63,857 nucleotides of DNA from an uncultured Oscillospiraceae bacterium (GCA_900553255.1 USCI01000004.1:1-63857); one strand, 5' to 3'; shown: positions 16,025 to 25,040, counted from the first letter of the stretch. Made by a program: numbers and translations. The notes: a model not told the origin generated them from the sequence alone.

Positions 16025-17992
16025 TCACAGTCGGCTGAATTTTTCTCTCACTGACCGGATCTGTTCCAATTGCTGCTGCGTTAAATCAACGTCGTTTTGA
16101 ATCGCCCTAATCTTTATAGCGGCTTCCTCCTGAGCTTTCTGATCGCGTTTTCTCATTTCACAGACTATACCAGTATACTGTGTGAGATACTGATCCATAA
16201 CACGCTCGACCTGCATCCAGCAATTTGCTATATTTTGATTAAAAAACTGCATCACACTATCTTTCAAGCTTCTGAAATACTGCTCTACAACTGCGTTGAC
16301 ATCACCAGCTACCTGATTGCGGAAGGCCGCTCCTCTGGATGAATCATCTGATTTTTTGTTAAACCGTATAAAGCCGGCAACGGCACCAATAACAGCTCCC
16401 GCAGTTGTTCCAATAATCGGGACAACTGAACCAATCGCAGCCCCGGCTGCCGCTCCCGCACCCGCATATCCCAGAAAGCCACGGTTTTCCTGTTTGACGT
16501 TGGCCTCGACCTTTTGACGGATGGCCGTGTTAGCCTGCACATTTGTCATTAAAGATTCATCCAAGCGGACGCTTTTATCCACATCCTTCACCAAGTCGTG
16601 TGCAAGCAATTCCAACTGCCGGTATTCTTTTTTAAAATCCGCCTCAAAACGTCTGCAATGCCCTTCCGCTATTGACTGTATCTCACTCAAATAATTCGAG
16701 GAGTTCTCTGTGGATATGCCGACATTTTTCAAGATTTCCGACTTCTTTTCCTCTAATAAAGGATTCAGTTTTGTCTGTAAAAAGACCCGTATATCGCTTT
16801 CTGTTGTGGGTTCTTCGAATGCTTCGTAAACCTTTTTCTTTCGATACCCAATCCAGCCGTCGAGCTTTTTGTTGAATTCCTGCGCTTTTATATTTGCATC
16901 TTCTTGATAGGTCAAACTGATTTCCGATTTCTTTCTCGTGACAAAGCTCTGCAGGTCTGTCGTAATGGCCTGCATAAGTTGGTCATGCCGCTGTTTCTGC
17001 TGCGAAGAGACCTGTTCCATGCTTTCTTTCAGGCGTCCCATTGCGTTCTCTGACAGGGCCATGCACCGCTGCAACTGGATCCGGATTCTCTGTTCCTGCA
17101 AAAACTTCAGGATTCTTTCTTCTGTTTCACGGTTTCCCTCAATATATTCTGTTCCGGTTCCATTTATGACCGGCAGCGCCGAATAAGGCAATATCAACGG
17201 ATCATGAACAGACAGCTTTTCTTCCAGGACTTTTCGGATATACTCCAGTTGTCTGGCTTGCTGCTTCGGCGGGATTAAATCTATTTTAGTCACCACGAAA
17301 ACACAGGTTTGCAAAACATCCTGCAGGTTATCCTCCAAAAAGCGGCAGAAGCTTTCCGGGAATGGTTTTTCCGCACTGGTAAGGATAATACAGGCATCCG
17401 CCTGTTCCCGGATTGCTTCCTTTGTGACGTCCTCATGCCACTGCTCCAGCGAATTGGTTCCCGGCGTATCAATAATACAGATGCCCTGCTGCAAAAAATC
17501 AGAAGGGTAGCCCACCTCAAGATGCTGCACATTTTCATCTTTCCGATCACCAGAGGTATATGCTGCAAGAAGTTTCGCCAATGCCGCTGAGCTTTCCGTT
17601 TTTCGTGTCTGTTTTCCTCTTCCGCCTTTCCCACAGGTACGGAAAATCCTTTCCGGGCTGTAGCCAATCAAGGTAGAGGCCACAGTTGTCCCTTGTATTG
17701 CGTCTGTTTCCAACAGGTTTTCCCGCAGAAGGGCGTTGATAAAACTACTCTTACCGGAAGAAAATTCACCAATTACCGCCATATTCAATGTCTTTTCGTT
17801 CTGACGGACCTGGATTTTTTTCAACTCTGCCTGAAGCTGCTCCCTTTGCTTCCATGGGAACTCATACTTCTTCATAAGCGTTTTCATAAATTGAATATGT
17901 CCGTCAATATCCGCCATTTGAATCATTTGCTGCGTCCTGAAATCAAGGGATACAGCCGCCGTGTTCTCTGTTGTGCATATATGTGCTTTCAT
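16025..17992 (-). CDS. Dynamin-like GTPase 1 with glycine-zipper hairpin
   Basis: 655 aa, ATG with AGGAG 12 nt upstream. The dynamin-type GTPase domain has G1 GEFSSGKS (75-82), the G2 threonine in QGTTVAS (about 102), G3 DTPG (175-178) and G4 TKID (235-238). A long coiled-coil stalk follows. About residues 510-545 form a Gly/Ala zipper hairpin (GYAGAGAAAGAAIGSVVPII, GAVIGAVAGF), the likely membrane paddle, and the C-terminus is a coiled coil. Bacterial dynamin-like proteins tubulate or fuse membranes on GTP hydrolysis, and several are encoded in multi-gene operons. Two further GTPases lie upstream in the same operon. Confidence 0.9.
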   Translation of the reverse strand: MKAHICTTENTAAVSLDFRTQQMIQMADIDGHIQFMKTLMKKYEFPWKQREQLQAELKKIQVRQNEKTLNMAVIGEFSSGKSSFINALLRENLLETDAIQGTTVASTLIGYSPERIFRTCGKGGRGKQTRKTESSAALAKLLAAYTSGDRKDENVQHLEVGYPSDFLQQGICIIDTPGTNSLEQWHEDVTKEAIREQADACIILTSAEKPFPESFCRFLEDNLQDVLQTCVFVVTKIDLIPPKQQARQLEYIRKVLEEKLSVHDPLILPYSALPVINGTGTEYIEGNRETEERILKFLQEQRIRIQLQRCMALSENAMGRLKESMEQVSSQQKQRHDQLMQAITTDLQSFVTRKKSEISLTYQEDANIKAQEFNKKLDGWIGYRKKKVYEAFEEPTTESDIRVFLQTKLNPLLEEKKSEILKNVGISTENSSNYLSEIQSIAEGHCRRFEADFKKEYRQLELLAHDLVKDVDKSVRLDESLMTNVQANTAIRQKVEANVKQENRGFLGYAGAGAAAGAAIGSVVPIIGTTAGAVIGAVAGFIRFNKKSDDSSRGAAFRNQVAGDVNAVVEQYFRSLKDSVMQFFNQNIANCWMQVERVMDQYLTQYTGIVCEMRKRDQKAQEEAAIKIRAIQNDVDLTQQQLEQIRSVREKFSRL

Positions 17993-18034
17993 TTTCGTTT
18001 TCTCTCCTGCTGACTCCGTATATTCTCAAGCGCA

Positions 18035-18244
18035 TCATTCAAACAAGCATTTCCCCTCGCCACCTGAAGGAACACTTCCAAAGGGGAAATATCCTTCAAC
18101 AAAAAGCGCTTGGAAGGAAGAGACCTTTTTCATCTGCTCCAAACAGTTTAGCAAACTGTCCCAATTAACAGGGACGTCAATCTCTTCTGCCTGAAAAATC
18201 ATGTTCGCCGCCAACCTCTTCCCCTTCCGAATTTCAGCATGCAC
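18035..18244 (-). CDS. Small protein coupled to dynamin-like GTPase 2
   Basis: 69 aa with a GTG start that overlaps the TAG stop of the preceding GTPase gene by one base (TAGTG), a classical re-initiation arrangement. Sequence: MHAEIRKGKRLAANMIFQAE, VPVNWDSLLNCLEQMKKVS, a Gly/Pro-rich tail ending GKCLFE. No known domain. It ends 42 nt before GTPase 1. Its position between two GTPase genes suggests an accessory or regulatory subunit, which is inference. Confidence 0.6.
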   Translation of the reverse strand: MHAEIRKGKRLAANMIFQAEEIDVPVNWDSLLNCLEQMKKVSSFQALFVEGYFPFGSVPSGGEGKCLFE

Positions 18245-19878
18245 TATTTCAGCAGCTCAAAAATGAAGGTATCGAGATTCTCCGCCGTTCCCTTCAGCTG
18301 TTTTTCATATTCGGAGAGCTGCTCCGACTTCTGCTGGACAACTTCCTTGCCTTGCTCCATATCGCGGATAATGCCTTCCAGCTGCTTCTGCATCTCTCCG
18401 ATTTCTACGTCCATAGATTTGGAGATGATATCCTTGATTTTATCGAAATTCTCTGTCGCTCCGCTTACAACGGTATCGACCAACTGCATGCTTTTCCCAC
18501 TGATTTCTTCGCAGAACGTCGCGGCCACCTGTTCCTTAGCATTTTTCACAGCTTTTTCAGATACTTTGAGCCCGCCCCGGATAACGGAAGCTGCAATTAC
18601 CGCAATAATCGTAAACGGATTCAAAATGCCCAGGATAGCCAGCCCAATATAAGCGCCAAGTTGCAAGGCAATGCCTTTCGCAAATTCCGAAGAAAGTCCC
18701 GTTGTAGCACCCAAAGCTGCCACGCCCACATCACCGATCAGAATACCACCGCCAGCTGCGACAACGCGCTTCCAAACTGGAATATCTTCTGTATCGATAT
18801 TGTGAGAACCTGTTACGTTCACCTTAACCTGATCCAGTGAAACAAAAAATTCTTCCAAACGGCCTTCGAGAGAATCCTTCAAGGATTCTACTTTATCATT
18901 GACCAAATTGGTAAATGGTCCGGACAGCCACTCTCTTGTCTCGCTGTCTATTTTATTCTGCACAAAGCTCACAAGCTCGTCCGACAATGCCTCCGCATCT
19001 CGCTTCGGATGCAGAGCAGAAACCTTTGTTTCCGGTTCATATTCCTCAACCCATACGCGGATTTGCCCCGGGAGGTTATTAAAGTAATTGACGGCGCTCC
19101 GACGTATGTCCGGAATCAAGTTTGCGATAAATGCCTCCGTTCGGCTGGTGATCAGATCCTTCTGTTGCTTGAGCTTTTCAATTTCCGGCTGCGCCTCGCT
19201 GTACCGCTGCTTCAGTACGTCCAAATCCGTAGACAACGCATTGCGCCGCTGCGGGATTATTGTTTCCAGCGCATCCTGCCGAATCACGCGGACCAGTTCC
19301 CGGGCCGGCGTCGCCAGCTTGATTCTTCCGCGCTCGTTAGCCAGATAGTCCGCCAAAGCTGTCTCTACGGCAGGAATTTTGGATTCCTCCAGCATGGCCG
19401 GATTGCTTTGCATCTGCCCCATCAGCCCCTTATAGGCCGATGTGTAATAAATATGTTTTGTATAAGGCGCCAACAGGTTGTCTGAGAATTTGCGCAGGCG
19501 CTGCTGTTCCCGTTCGCTGGTCAGCTGATCAAAGCGGTTTACCACGCAGAACAGGCTCTGTTCCCCAAAACCGTTTTTCCGCAACGTATCGTCTATGTAT
19601 GCAATCTCTCCCGCAGAACCCATTGCCAAAGCGCTGAATACGAAGATAATGGCGTCCGCTTTGCTCAGGTATTCCATTGTAACTTGGGTACGCACCGGGT
19701 TTTCATTCAATCCGGGAGAATCCACAATCTCCACGCCGTCCTTGAGCAGGTCCAACGGCCAGAACAGCTCCACCTTTTCAAAGGGGCTTTGTTTGATCGC
19801 CTCTTTATGCTCCATCCCCATAGGGATAACGACAAAATCCTCAATTTCATCCACCGGCATCTCAATCGGGGGGGACAT
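18244..19878 (-). CDS. Dynamin-like GTPase 2, C-terminal part (frameshifted)
   Basis: 544 codons carrying G3 DSPG (53-56) and G4 NRFD (114-117), a long helical stalk with coiled coils, and Gly-rich membrane segments (VVAAGGGILIGDVGVAALGA and ILGILNPFTIIAVIAASVI, about 385-455). It lacks G1 and G2, which are in the frame upstream (19862-20263). The two frames meet at a run of seven G on the plus strand (19868-19874). With six, the reading is DVPPIEMPVDEI without a break. It is therefore one gene of about 670 aa that is broken, phase-variable or misread. The ATG at 19878 has no good ribosome site. Confidence 0.8.
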   Translation of the reverse strand: MSPPIEMPVDEIEDFVVIPMGMEHKEAIKQSPFEKVELFWPLDLLKDGVEIVDSPGLNENPVRTQVTMEYLSKADAIIFVFSALAMGSAGEIAYIDDTLRKNGFGEQSLFCVVNRFDQLTSEREQQRLRKFSDNLLAPYTKHIYYTSAYKGLMGQMQSNPAMLEESKIPAVETALADYLANERGRIKLATPARELVRVIRQDALETIIPQRRNALSTDLDVLKQRYSEAQPEIEKLKQQKDLITSRTEAFIANLIPDIRRSAVNYFNNLPGQIRVWVEEYEPETKVSALHPKRDAEALSDELVSFVQNKIDSETREWLSGPFTNLVNDKVESLKDSLEGRLEEFFVSLDQVKVNVTGSHNIDTEDIPVWKRVVAAGGGILIGDVGVAALGATTGLSSEFAKGIALQLGAYIGLAILGILNPFTIIAVIAASVIRGGLKVSEKAVKNAKEQVAATFCEEISGKSMQLVDTVVSGATENFDKIKDIISKSMDVEIGEMQKQLEGIIRDMEQGKEVVQQKSEQLSEYEKQLKGTAENLDTFIFELLK

Positions 19879-20263
19879 CCTTCATTTTAAACCGCCGCAT
19901 GTGGGTAAGCGCTTTCTCAGGGATCCCGTCGTACATTTTTTCCGGCAGCGGATTCAAAAAATGCAGGACCGCTTTCGGCTTTTCACCATATTTGATCTCA
20001 TTGATAATCGCGGTGGTCGGCACGGCATAAGCCGGCAGGATTTCCTGGCCGAGAAGCGCATTGATAAATGTGCTTTTGCCGTTTTTGAAATTCCCCATTA
20101 CCATGATCTTGAAGGTATCCGATGAAATCTTCTGCCGCAGCTGCTGCAGCGTCTGGGCGCAATGCTCCATATCCAGTTTCTGCACCAGACCGGAAGCCTC
20201 CTGGATAATTCCGGTCAGACGCTTTTGCCTTGCCACAAACTCTTTGAGTTGATCGTTCGTCAT
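19862..20263 (-). CDS. Dynamin-like GTPase 2, N-terminal part (frameshifted)
   Basis: 133 codons from an ATG with AGGAGG 8 nt upstream. A helical lead is followed by G1 GNFKNGKS (57-64) and the G2 threonines in VPTTAI (81-86), then a stop just after the C7 tract. This fragment alone could bind but probably not hydrolyse GTP, since G3 and G4 lie in the other frame. See 18244-19878 for the rest of the gene. Confidence 0.8.
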   Translation of the reverse strand: MTNDQLKEFVARQKRLTGIIQEASGLVQKLDMEHCAQTLQQLRQKISSDTFKIMVMGNFKNGKSTFINALLGQEILPAYAVPTTAIINEIKYGEKPKAVLHFLNPLPEKMYDGIPEKALTHMRRFKMKDVPPD

Positions 20264-20299
20264 TGTATTTTCCTCCTACTTTTATATCTTTTGCTGACG

Positions 20300-22159
20300 C
20301 TATATGCCGATTTCCCTCAGTTCGGCAAGTTTCCGGCGGACAGCCTCTTCGCGCTTCGGATCGTCCGCCTGCTTCTGCGCTGCGTCAATGGCATCGCATT
20401 TCACCTTTACCCAATCTGAACAGGTCTGTTTCATTGTACGGATCGTTGAAATATAAACATCCCGGATATTTCTCTCAACAGTTTCAATACTGCTGCTGAA
20501 AACGCCCGGCAGTTCCTCACGGATAATCCTTGTAAGTTCCCGTTTCTGCGATTCCACCCGTTTATTCATAAAGACCTCGGAGAGGATACCGCCGCCGATA
20601 CCTACGGCCATCCCAATGGGCGACAGCCCGATTAGTCCGCCTATCAGGTATCCTCCTACCGTAGCAACACCCGTCCCCACGCGGGAAATCAGCCGGGAGC
20701 GTTTCATATCCTCCAGTTCAACCGCTTGCTGCTCCATCGGGGCGCGAAAGATATTTTTCTCCGCAATCCGCTGGTTCTGGGGCGGGACAGCGGAACTGTA
20801 TTTCTCCTGCAGGAGATGGTTCAGCCAGTTGACGTCGCGGGTATAGAAGCCCTGAAGATTGTTTTCCAGAACATTTCCCAAGGAGATCATTTCCATCTTG
20901 ATCCGGTATGGGTAGTCCTTCTCCCACCAATCTTTTGGATTCGTCACATGGGAAAGCTCTAACGTCAGTTTTTCTATGACGTCCTGCTGCCGTTCCTCCG
21001 TCATGCTGCGGATCCACTCAAAATTCTGGTTGCAGCGGTTCAGCATATCGATTTCCAAGGCATCCCACTGGATTTGTGCGCTGCGGAGCAGCTTCTGTTT
21101 GCTCTGTTCCGCTGTTTCCTTCCGCTTTTCTTCCTTTTCCTCGATAATATCCAGCTGGCACTGATAGACCGCCGCCAAGTCTGAGGAAACAGCCTTCATT
21201 TCCTGGCTGGCCCTCTCTTTTTTTAGCTGGATATGGGAAGACTCATGCAGCCATGCAAGAATCTGTTTCCGGATTGCTTCTGTCCCAGAGCGATCTTCCC
21301 ATCCTTCCACCATGTTTTCCGCAGACAGGTAAAGCGGGATTTCGGTTTCCATAGCTTCCAGTTTTCTTTGCACGGATTCTACAACACTTAACCGCTGCTT
21401 TTCGTCCACAAGATCCAGCTTGGTCAAAACCACCATAATGCGCGGGACTTTCTTCATCAGGATCCGTTCCTGAAGAAACAGCTTTTCCGATTCGCTGAAT
21501 GCAGCTATGGCGGCCATTGGCAAAATAGCACAGTCACATCCGCTCAATGCCTGCTCCGCCATACTGAGGTCACCGCGAATTTGAGAGTTGACGCCGGGGG
21601 TATCAATGATTTCCAGATCGTTCTCTATCAAGAGGCTGCAGTTTCGTTTTAAAAGGATTTCACCTTTGGCCCCGGCGAATTTTTTCCGTTCCTCTTCAAT
21701 GGCTTCCCAGCTCTTTTCCTCGATCTGGTACCGCTTCTGCCCATTCGCAGTCTTTAAAACAAGGCTTTCCTGCTCTCCGCCGGATATGTAAATCGGAAGG
21801 GCGGTTGTCGGGATATCGCTGGTCGGGATGATATCCTGTTCGATTAACCGGTTGACCAGGGTGCTTTTTCCCCGGTTAAATTCACCGACTACCGCCACAC
21901 TGAATTTTTCCGACGCCAAGTACGCTCTGATAGAAGCTAACTGTTCCAACAAGTCCTTCCTGCCGGCTTCACGGCAATATCCTTCCAGCTTCTGAAGCCG
22001 CGCCATAAAAGCTTCGTCATAGAAGCTGAGATTTACATTTTCCCTGTGCTCTGGCTCCCTCACGGAAAACTCTCTATTTTCTTGTATATCCGTCCTTTTC
22101 TCCGTGCTCTCTTTCAAAGGGGCCGGATCATTGAAAAAGTTTTTATTTTTGAGAAACAC
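20300..22159 (-). CDS. Dynamin-like GTPase 3
   Basis: 619 aa, GTG start behind AAAGGAGG. Polar N-terminal 50 residues; G1 GEFNRGKS (92-99), G2 IPTTALP (116-122), G3 DTPG (186-189), G4 TKLD (246-249). A helical stalk rich in Glu/Lys follows. A Gly-rich hydrophobic hairpin (VGTGVATVGGYLIGGLIGLS, GMAVGIGGGIL, about 505-540) serves as likely membrane paddle, followed by a coiled-coil end. It is 36 nt upstream of GTPase 2. Paired dynamin-like proteins can form hetero-oligomers; a trio in one operon is unusual. Confidence 0.9.
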   Translation of the reverse strand: MFLKNKNFFNDPAPLKESTEKRTDIQENREFSVREPEHRENVNLSFYDEAFMARLQKLEGYCREAGRKDLLEQLASIRAYLASEKFSVAVVGEFNRGKSTLVNRLIEQDIIPTSDIPTTALPIYISGGEQESLVLKTANGQKRYQIEEKSWEAIEEERKKFAGAKGEILLKRNCSLLIENDLEIIDTPGVNSQIRGDLSMAEQALSGCDCAILPMAAIAAFSESEKLFLQERILMKKVPRIMVVLTKLDLVDEKQRLSVVESVQRKLEAMETEIPLYLSAENMVEGWEDRSGTEAIRKQILAWLHESSHIQLKKERASQEMKAVSSDLAAVYQCQLDIIEEKEEKRKETAEQSKQKLLRSAQIQWDALEIDMLNRCNQNFEWIRSMTEERQQDVIEKLTLELSHVTNPKDWWEKDYPYRIKMEMISLGNVLENNLQGFYTRDVNWLNHLLQEKYSSAVPPQNQRIAEKNIFRAPMEQQAVELEDMKRSRLISRVGTGVATVGGYLIGGLIGLSPIGMAVGIGGGILSEVFMNKRVESQKRELTRIIREELPGVFSSSIETVERNIRDVYISTIRTMKQTCSDWVKVKCDAIDAAQKQADDPKREEAVRRKLAELREIGI

Positions 22160-22173
22160 AGCTTCCGCCTCCT

Positions 22174-22695
22174 TTATTGCTCGATATACCGTTCAAAGAA
22201 CTGGGGGGAAAGGGATCTATAGAATGGATGTAAGGACGGTTCTGTCATCATGGTATAAAGTCCTGACAGTTTTTCCTCATCTTCTTTCGTAAACTCGCCC
22301 TCATCCCCTAAAAACGCGATTAAGCGGTTCAGCGCGTCATATAAATCTTCTTTCGCTTTTTTGTATCCATCCCGATCCAAATGTTTGATTGCTTCATGCC
22401 GGAATATCCCCACCGGCTTATCAAAATTCACCTTTGCATACCGGGGATCCAACCGAAGGTTTTCAAACGATGTCAGTTTCCCGCTCGGATAGTCCAATGT
22501 GAGCTTATATTCCGGCGGCATCAGCAAAGTCTGGTCATTTGGCCGCAGCACGGAACGATAGTAAAAAACGGAAACTAAAAGCCGGTCCCCTGTAATATTG
22601 AGTACCGGGAATCCCATTCCCAGCCCCATCGGGATATTTTCACGGACGGCGCTGCCTGTATTGATTTTCTTTAAAAACTCCTGTATTGAAAGCAT
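22174..22695 (-). CDS. Unknown protein of the dynamin cluster (173 aa)
   Basis: ATG behind GGAGGATG. It is soluble, with a beta-rich N-terminal half (NIPMGLGMGFPVLNITGDRL, SVFYYRSVLRPNDQTLLMPP, YKLTLDYPSGKL) and a helical C-terminal half (GYKKAKEDLYDALNRLIAFL, HPFYRSLSPQFFERYIEQ). No motif I can name. It ends 14 nt before GTPase 3 and is probably translated from the same message. Confidence 0.7.
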   Translation of the reverse strand: MLSIQEFLKKINTGSAVRENIPMGLGMGFPVLNITGDRLLVSVFYYRSVLRPNDQTLLMPPEYKLTLDYPSGKLTSFENLRLDPRYAKVNFDKPVGIFRHEAIKHLDRDGYKKAKEDLYDALNRLIAFLGDEGEFTKEDEEKLSGLYTMMTEPSLHPFYRSLSPQFFERYIEQ

Positions 22696-22745
22696 CGTTT
22701 CATCCTCCTGCTCTATTGTTCTTGATATTCCTCCATCCGTCCGGA

Positions 22746-23741
22746 TCAGGCGTATGCCTCCACATAGTAGTAACCGCTGTCTTCCCAGGCGTCCATAAAC
22801 TGAGAAGCCGGTACTGTGATCGCGTGTCCGTCCATCGTGCCGGAATCATTGATAATAACCATCGGCTCCGGGCTGGAATAGTCGATTCCGATAACCTCTA
22901 CCGCATGGTTCGGATCGTTCGGCGCATAGGTTTCGGTATTTCCATACCAGATTTCATTCCCGTCCACCGCTACGACAATCCTGCCGCCATTTTCCAGACA
23001 GTTATGAAGATCCTCCATATCTCCGCCAAAACTTTTTTCTGTTTCAGCGCCAAGATAATTCAAGATTTTGTCCATATCCTCCATGGAGGTTCCATCATCG
23101 TACCACCCTTGCTCCGTGGCGACGTCTATCATCTGTTGAGGGTCAATGTCCTGTCCGGTCATGCCTTCATACGCCATTACCTGCGCATAAATTGCACAGG
23201 GACCATTTTCTCCCTGATAATCCCAGCACTGCTCGTCCGCAACAGGAGTTCCGACTACCTGGGACATATCGGTTTCCGCGGGATTAAACTGCTCATATCC
23301 CGCGTCAAAGCCTCCGCCTTCGTCTACCGGGACATATCCGCTGTCCGGACTTCCGGTAAACATGGCCCATTCCTCCGCGTCCATGATCTGTGTTGTCTCA
23401 AAAACAGTGTCGCCGTTGGCGTCTTCGCCAAAAAACACACTGTCCGCGATTCCATCCCCGTTTGTATCAACGTCCATAAGGGTGGCAGAATAATCCGTAA
23501 ATCCATCGCCGTTTGTATCTTGATATACAGAAACAAAATCCACGATCCCGTCGCCATTTGTATCTACCGATGCGGTAATGGTATCGAACACGCCGTCTCC
23601 ATTCAGGTCTTCATATACTGCTTCCCCGTCCATAATGCCGTCTCCGTTGTAATCCGTCCCTGTTGTAAAGCTGTCTGCTCCCTGCGATATGGTGGGATCT
23701 TCACCGTCTAAGGCCCCTGAAAAATCCATAAAGTCCTTCAT
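22746..23741 (-). CDS. EF-hand repeat plus C39-like (papain-fold) cysteine protease
   Basis: 331 aa, ATG behind AAGGAGG. No signal peptide. Residues 30-114 hold six D-x-NGD-type calcium loops (DYNGDGIMD, DLNGDGVFD, DTNGDGIVD and so on), as in EF-hand/thrombospondin-3 repeats. Residues 165-331 look like a C39-like papain fold: Cys182 in ENGPCAIYAQ, His279 in DPNHAVEVIGID, and Asn298/Asp299 in VIINDSG. It is very acidic and Trp/Tyr-rich at the end. Calcium-gated proteolysis inside the cell is a reasonable guess; secretion by a non-classical route cannot be excluded. It is the second gene of the cluster. Confidence 0.75.
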   Translation of the reverse strand: MKDFMDFSGALDGEDPTISQGADSFTTGTDYNGDGIMDGEAVYEDLNGDGVFDTITASVDTNGDGIVDFVSVYQDTNGDGFTDYSATLMDVDTNGDGIADSVFFGEDANGDTVFETTQIMDAEEWAMFTGSPDSGYVPVDEGGGFDAGYEQFNPAETDMSQVVGTPVADEQCWDYQGENGPCAIYAQVMAYEGMTGQDIDPQQMIDVATEQGWYDDGTSMEDMDKILNYLGAETEKSFGGDMEDLHNCLENGGRIVVAVDGNEIWYGNTETYAPNDPNHAVEVIGIDYSSPEPMVIINDSGTMDGHAITVPASQFMDAWEDSGYYYVEAYA

Positions 23742-23870
23742 GATGTGCTTCCTCCTTTTTCAGTATCTTCAGCTTGTCTCCATTATATCGTTGTAGGGAT
23801 ATGGCGCCACCCCTTTTGCCGTATTGGACGAGCAAACTGCAGATTTGGTCTTTTCCTGCAAATTTGGCTT

Positions 23871-24587
23871 TTATATTGTGGCTTCCCATGGAAAAATGCG
23901 GTTAACGTCTTTATAATACCGCTTGCTGATTCCAAGCGTTTCTCCGTTGCTCAGTATCAAATTCCGTCCCGTACGGTCAAGCTGGTATATGCTGTCGATA
24001 TTTACGAGGAAACTTTGATGGCATCGGAAGAATGTTTCTTCCGGAAGCGCTTTTTCCACATCGTCCAGAACGGCGGCAAAGGCACACACATCCTGCGGCC
24101 GTACCGTATGAACAATTACCTGATGAAGACGGCTTTCCAGATATAGGATTTGCCGGTAGGGAATCCGCACGCTTTTCGCTTTTGTACGGATACAGAAGCA
24201 TTCTTCACGTTTTCTGTGCAGATGATATAGGCAGGACTGCAACGCTTTGGCTACTTCTCTCTGCCCGTCTCCATCTGAATGTATCCACGCCGCAGGTTTG
24301 TACCGCATATATCCTGATACTTCCTCCGCAGGCGTATCCAGAAGAATATACTCCGGATTGGAAGAAGTGTGTTCCATGAGCCTTTGCGCATGCTCTTTCT
24401 CAGCCGTATCAATGCAAATGATGTCAAATTGATATTTCCCGTTCAAAAGGTTCTCTGAAAACTTCTGTAAATTTTGAATGGAGTACACCTTTCCATAGAC
24501 CTGCGACTGTTTTAAGCTGTTTATAAAATCTTGCGAAACCTTTTTTCGATACTCGCTGTCGTGATGGTATACCGCAATTTCAATCAT
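23871..24587 (-). CDS. LytTR-family response regulator, promoter-proximal in dynamin cluster
   Basis: 238 aa from the ATG at 24587 (GGAGGCC 7 nt upstream). Residues 1-120 are receiver-like: the likely phosphoacceptor is in FDIICID, but the acidic pair near the N-terminus and the Lys-Pro region are poorly conserved. Residues 135-238 form a LytTR DNA-binding domain (SVRIPYRQILYLESRLHQVI, FFRCHQSFLVNIDSIYQLDR, LGISKRYYKDVNRIF). LytTR proteins bind paired direct repeats. No histidine kinase is encoded here. It lies first on the transcript and probably regulates the cluster, which is inference. Confidence 0.85.
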   Translation of the reverse strand: MIEIAVYHHDSEYRKKVSQDFINSLKQSQVYGKVYSIQNLQKFSENLLNGKYQFDIICIDTAEKEHAQRLMEHTSSNPEYILLDTPAEEVSGYMRYKPAAWIHSDGDGQREVAKALQSCLYHLHRKREECFCIRTKAKSVRIPYRQILYLESRLHQVIVHTVRPQDVCAFAAVLDDVEKALPEETFFRCHQSFLVNIDSIYQLDRTGRNLILSNGETLGISKRYYKDVNRIFPWEATI

Positions 24588-24634
24588 AAATATGGCCTCC
24601 TTTCCTGACAGCCATATATTCCTGGAAAAAAGCA

Positions 24635-24680
24635 AAAAAGGACACAGAAACCCTTTGAAAAGGATTTCTGTGTCCTTTTT
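24635..24680 (-). terminator. 21-bp leader hairpin, probable attenuator
   Basis: 24635-24655 pairs with 24660-24680 with a single G-U in 21 bp (core GGACACAGAAA), loop TGAA. On the minus strand it is followed by TTTTTTGCTTTTTT. It lies between the promoter at 24776-24804 and the first gene at 24587, so transcripts must read through it. Confidence 0.75.
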
Positions 24681-24718
24681 GATTCTGAATAGTATTCTTG
24701 AAAAGACAGACTACTCCT

Positions 24719-24775
<57 letters not shown>

Positions 24776-24804
24776 AGTTTACCTATGGCGGCCATGCTTG
24801 TCAA
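24776..24804 (-). promoter_or_regulatory. Sigma-A type promoter of the dynamin cluster
   Basis: On the minus strand TTGACA (24804-24799), 17-nt spacer, TAAACT (24781-24776). The predicted start at about 24769 is inside the edge of the GTAT repeat. It is the only good promoter seen between 23741 and 25040. Confidence 0.75.
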
Positions 24805-25040
24805 CCCCCTATTGCACAAATTTTACAAAAAATTATACTGCAATTACCTCCAATTATAATTTTAATTATATCGAAATTTATCAAAAAAAGCAAGTTCACT
24901 TTTTATTCCGACTTCTGTTTCAAAATCGAATTTATACATGTTACAGTATAATAAATCACCCTTTTCAAACATTTTTAGGAGATCATTTTCTGAATTCCTT
25001 ATGTGTTCAGTATGATTTTTTTCTTTCCAAAACAAAATTT
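24805..25040. other. AT-rich intergenic region between dynamin cluster and parR
   Basis: Very A+T-rich, with no gene recognised on either strand (one 60-codon frame is unconvincing). It may hold regulatory or centromere-like sites, but I see no clear iterated motif. Confidence 0.5.
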
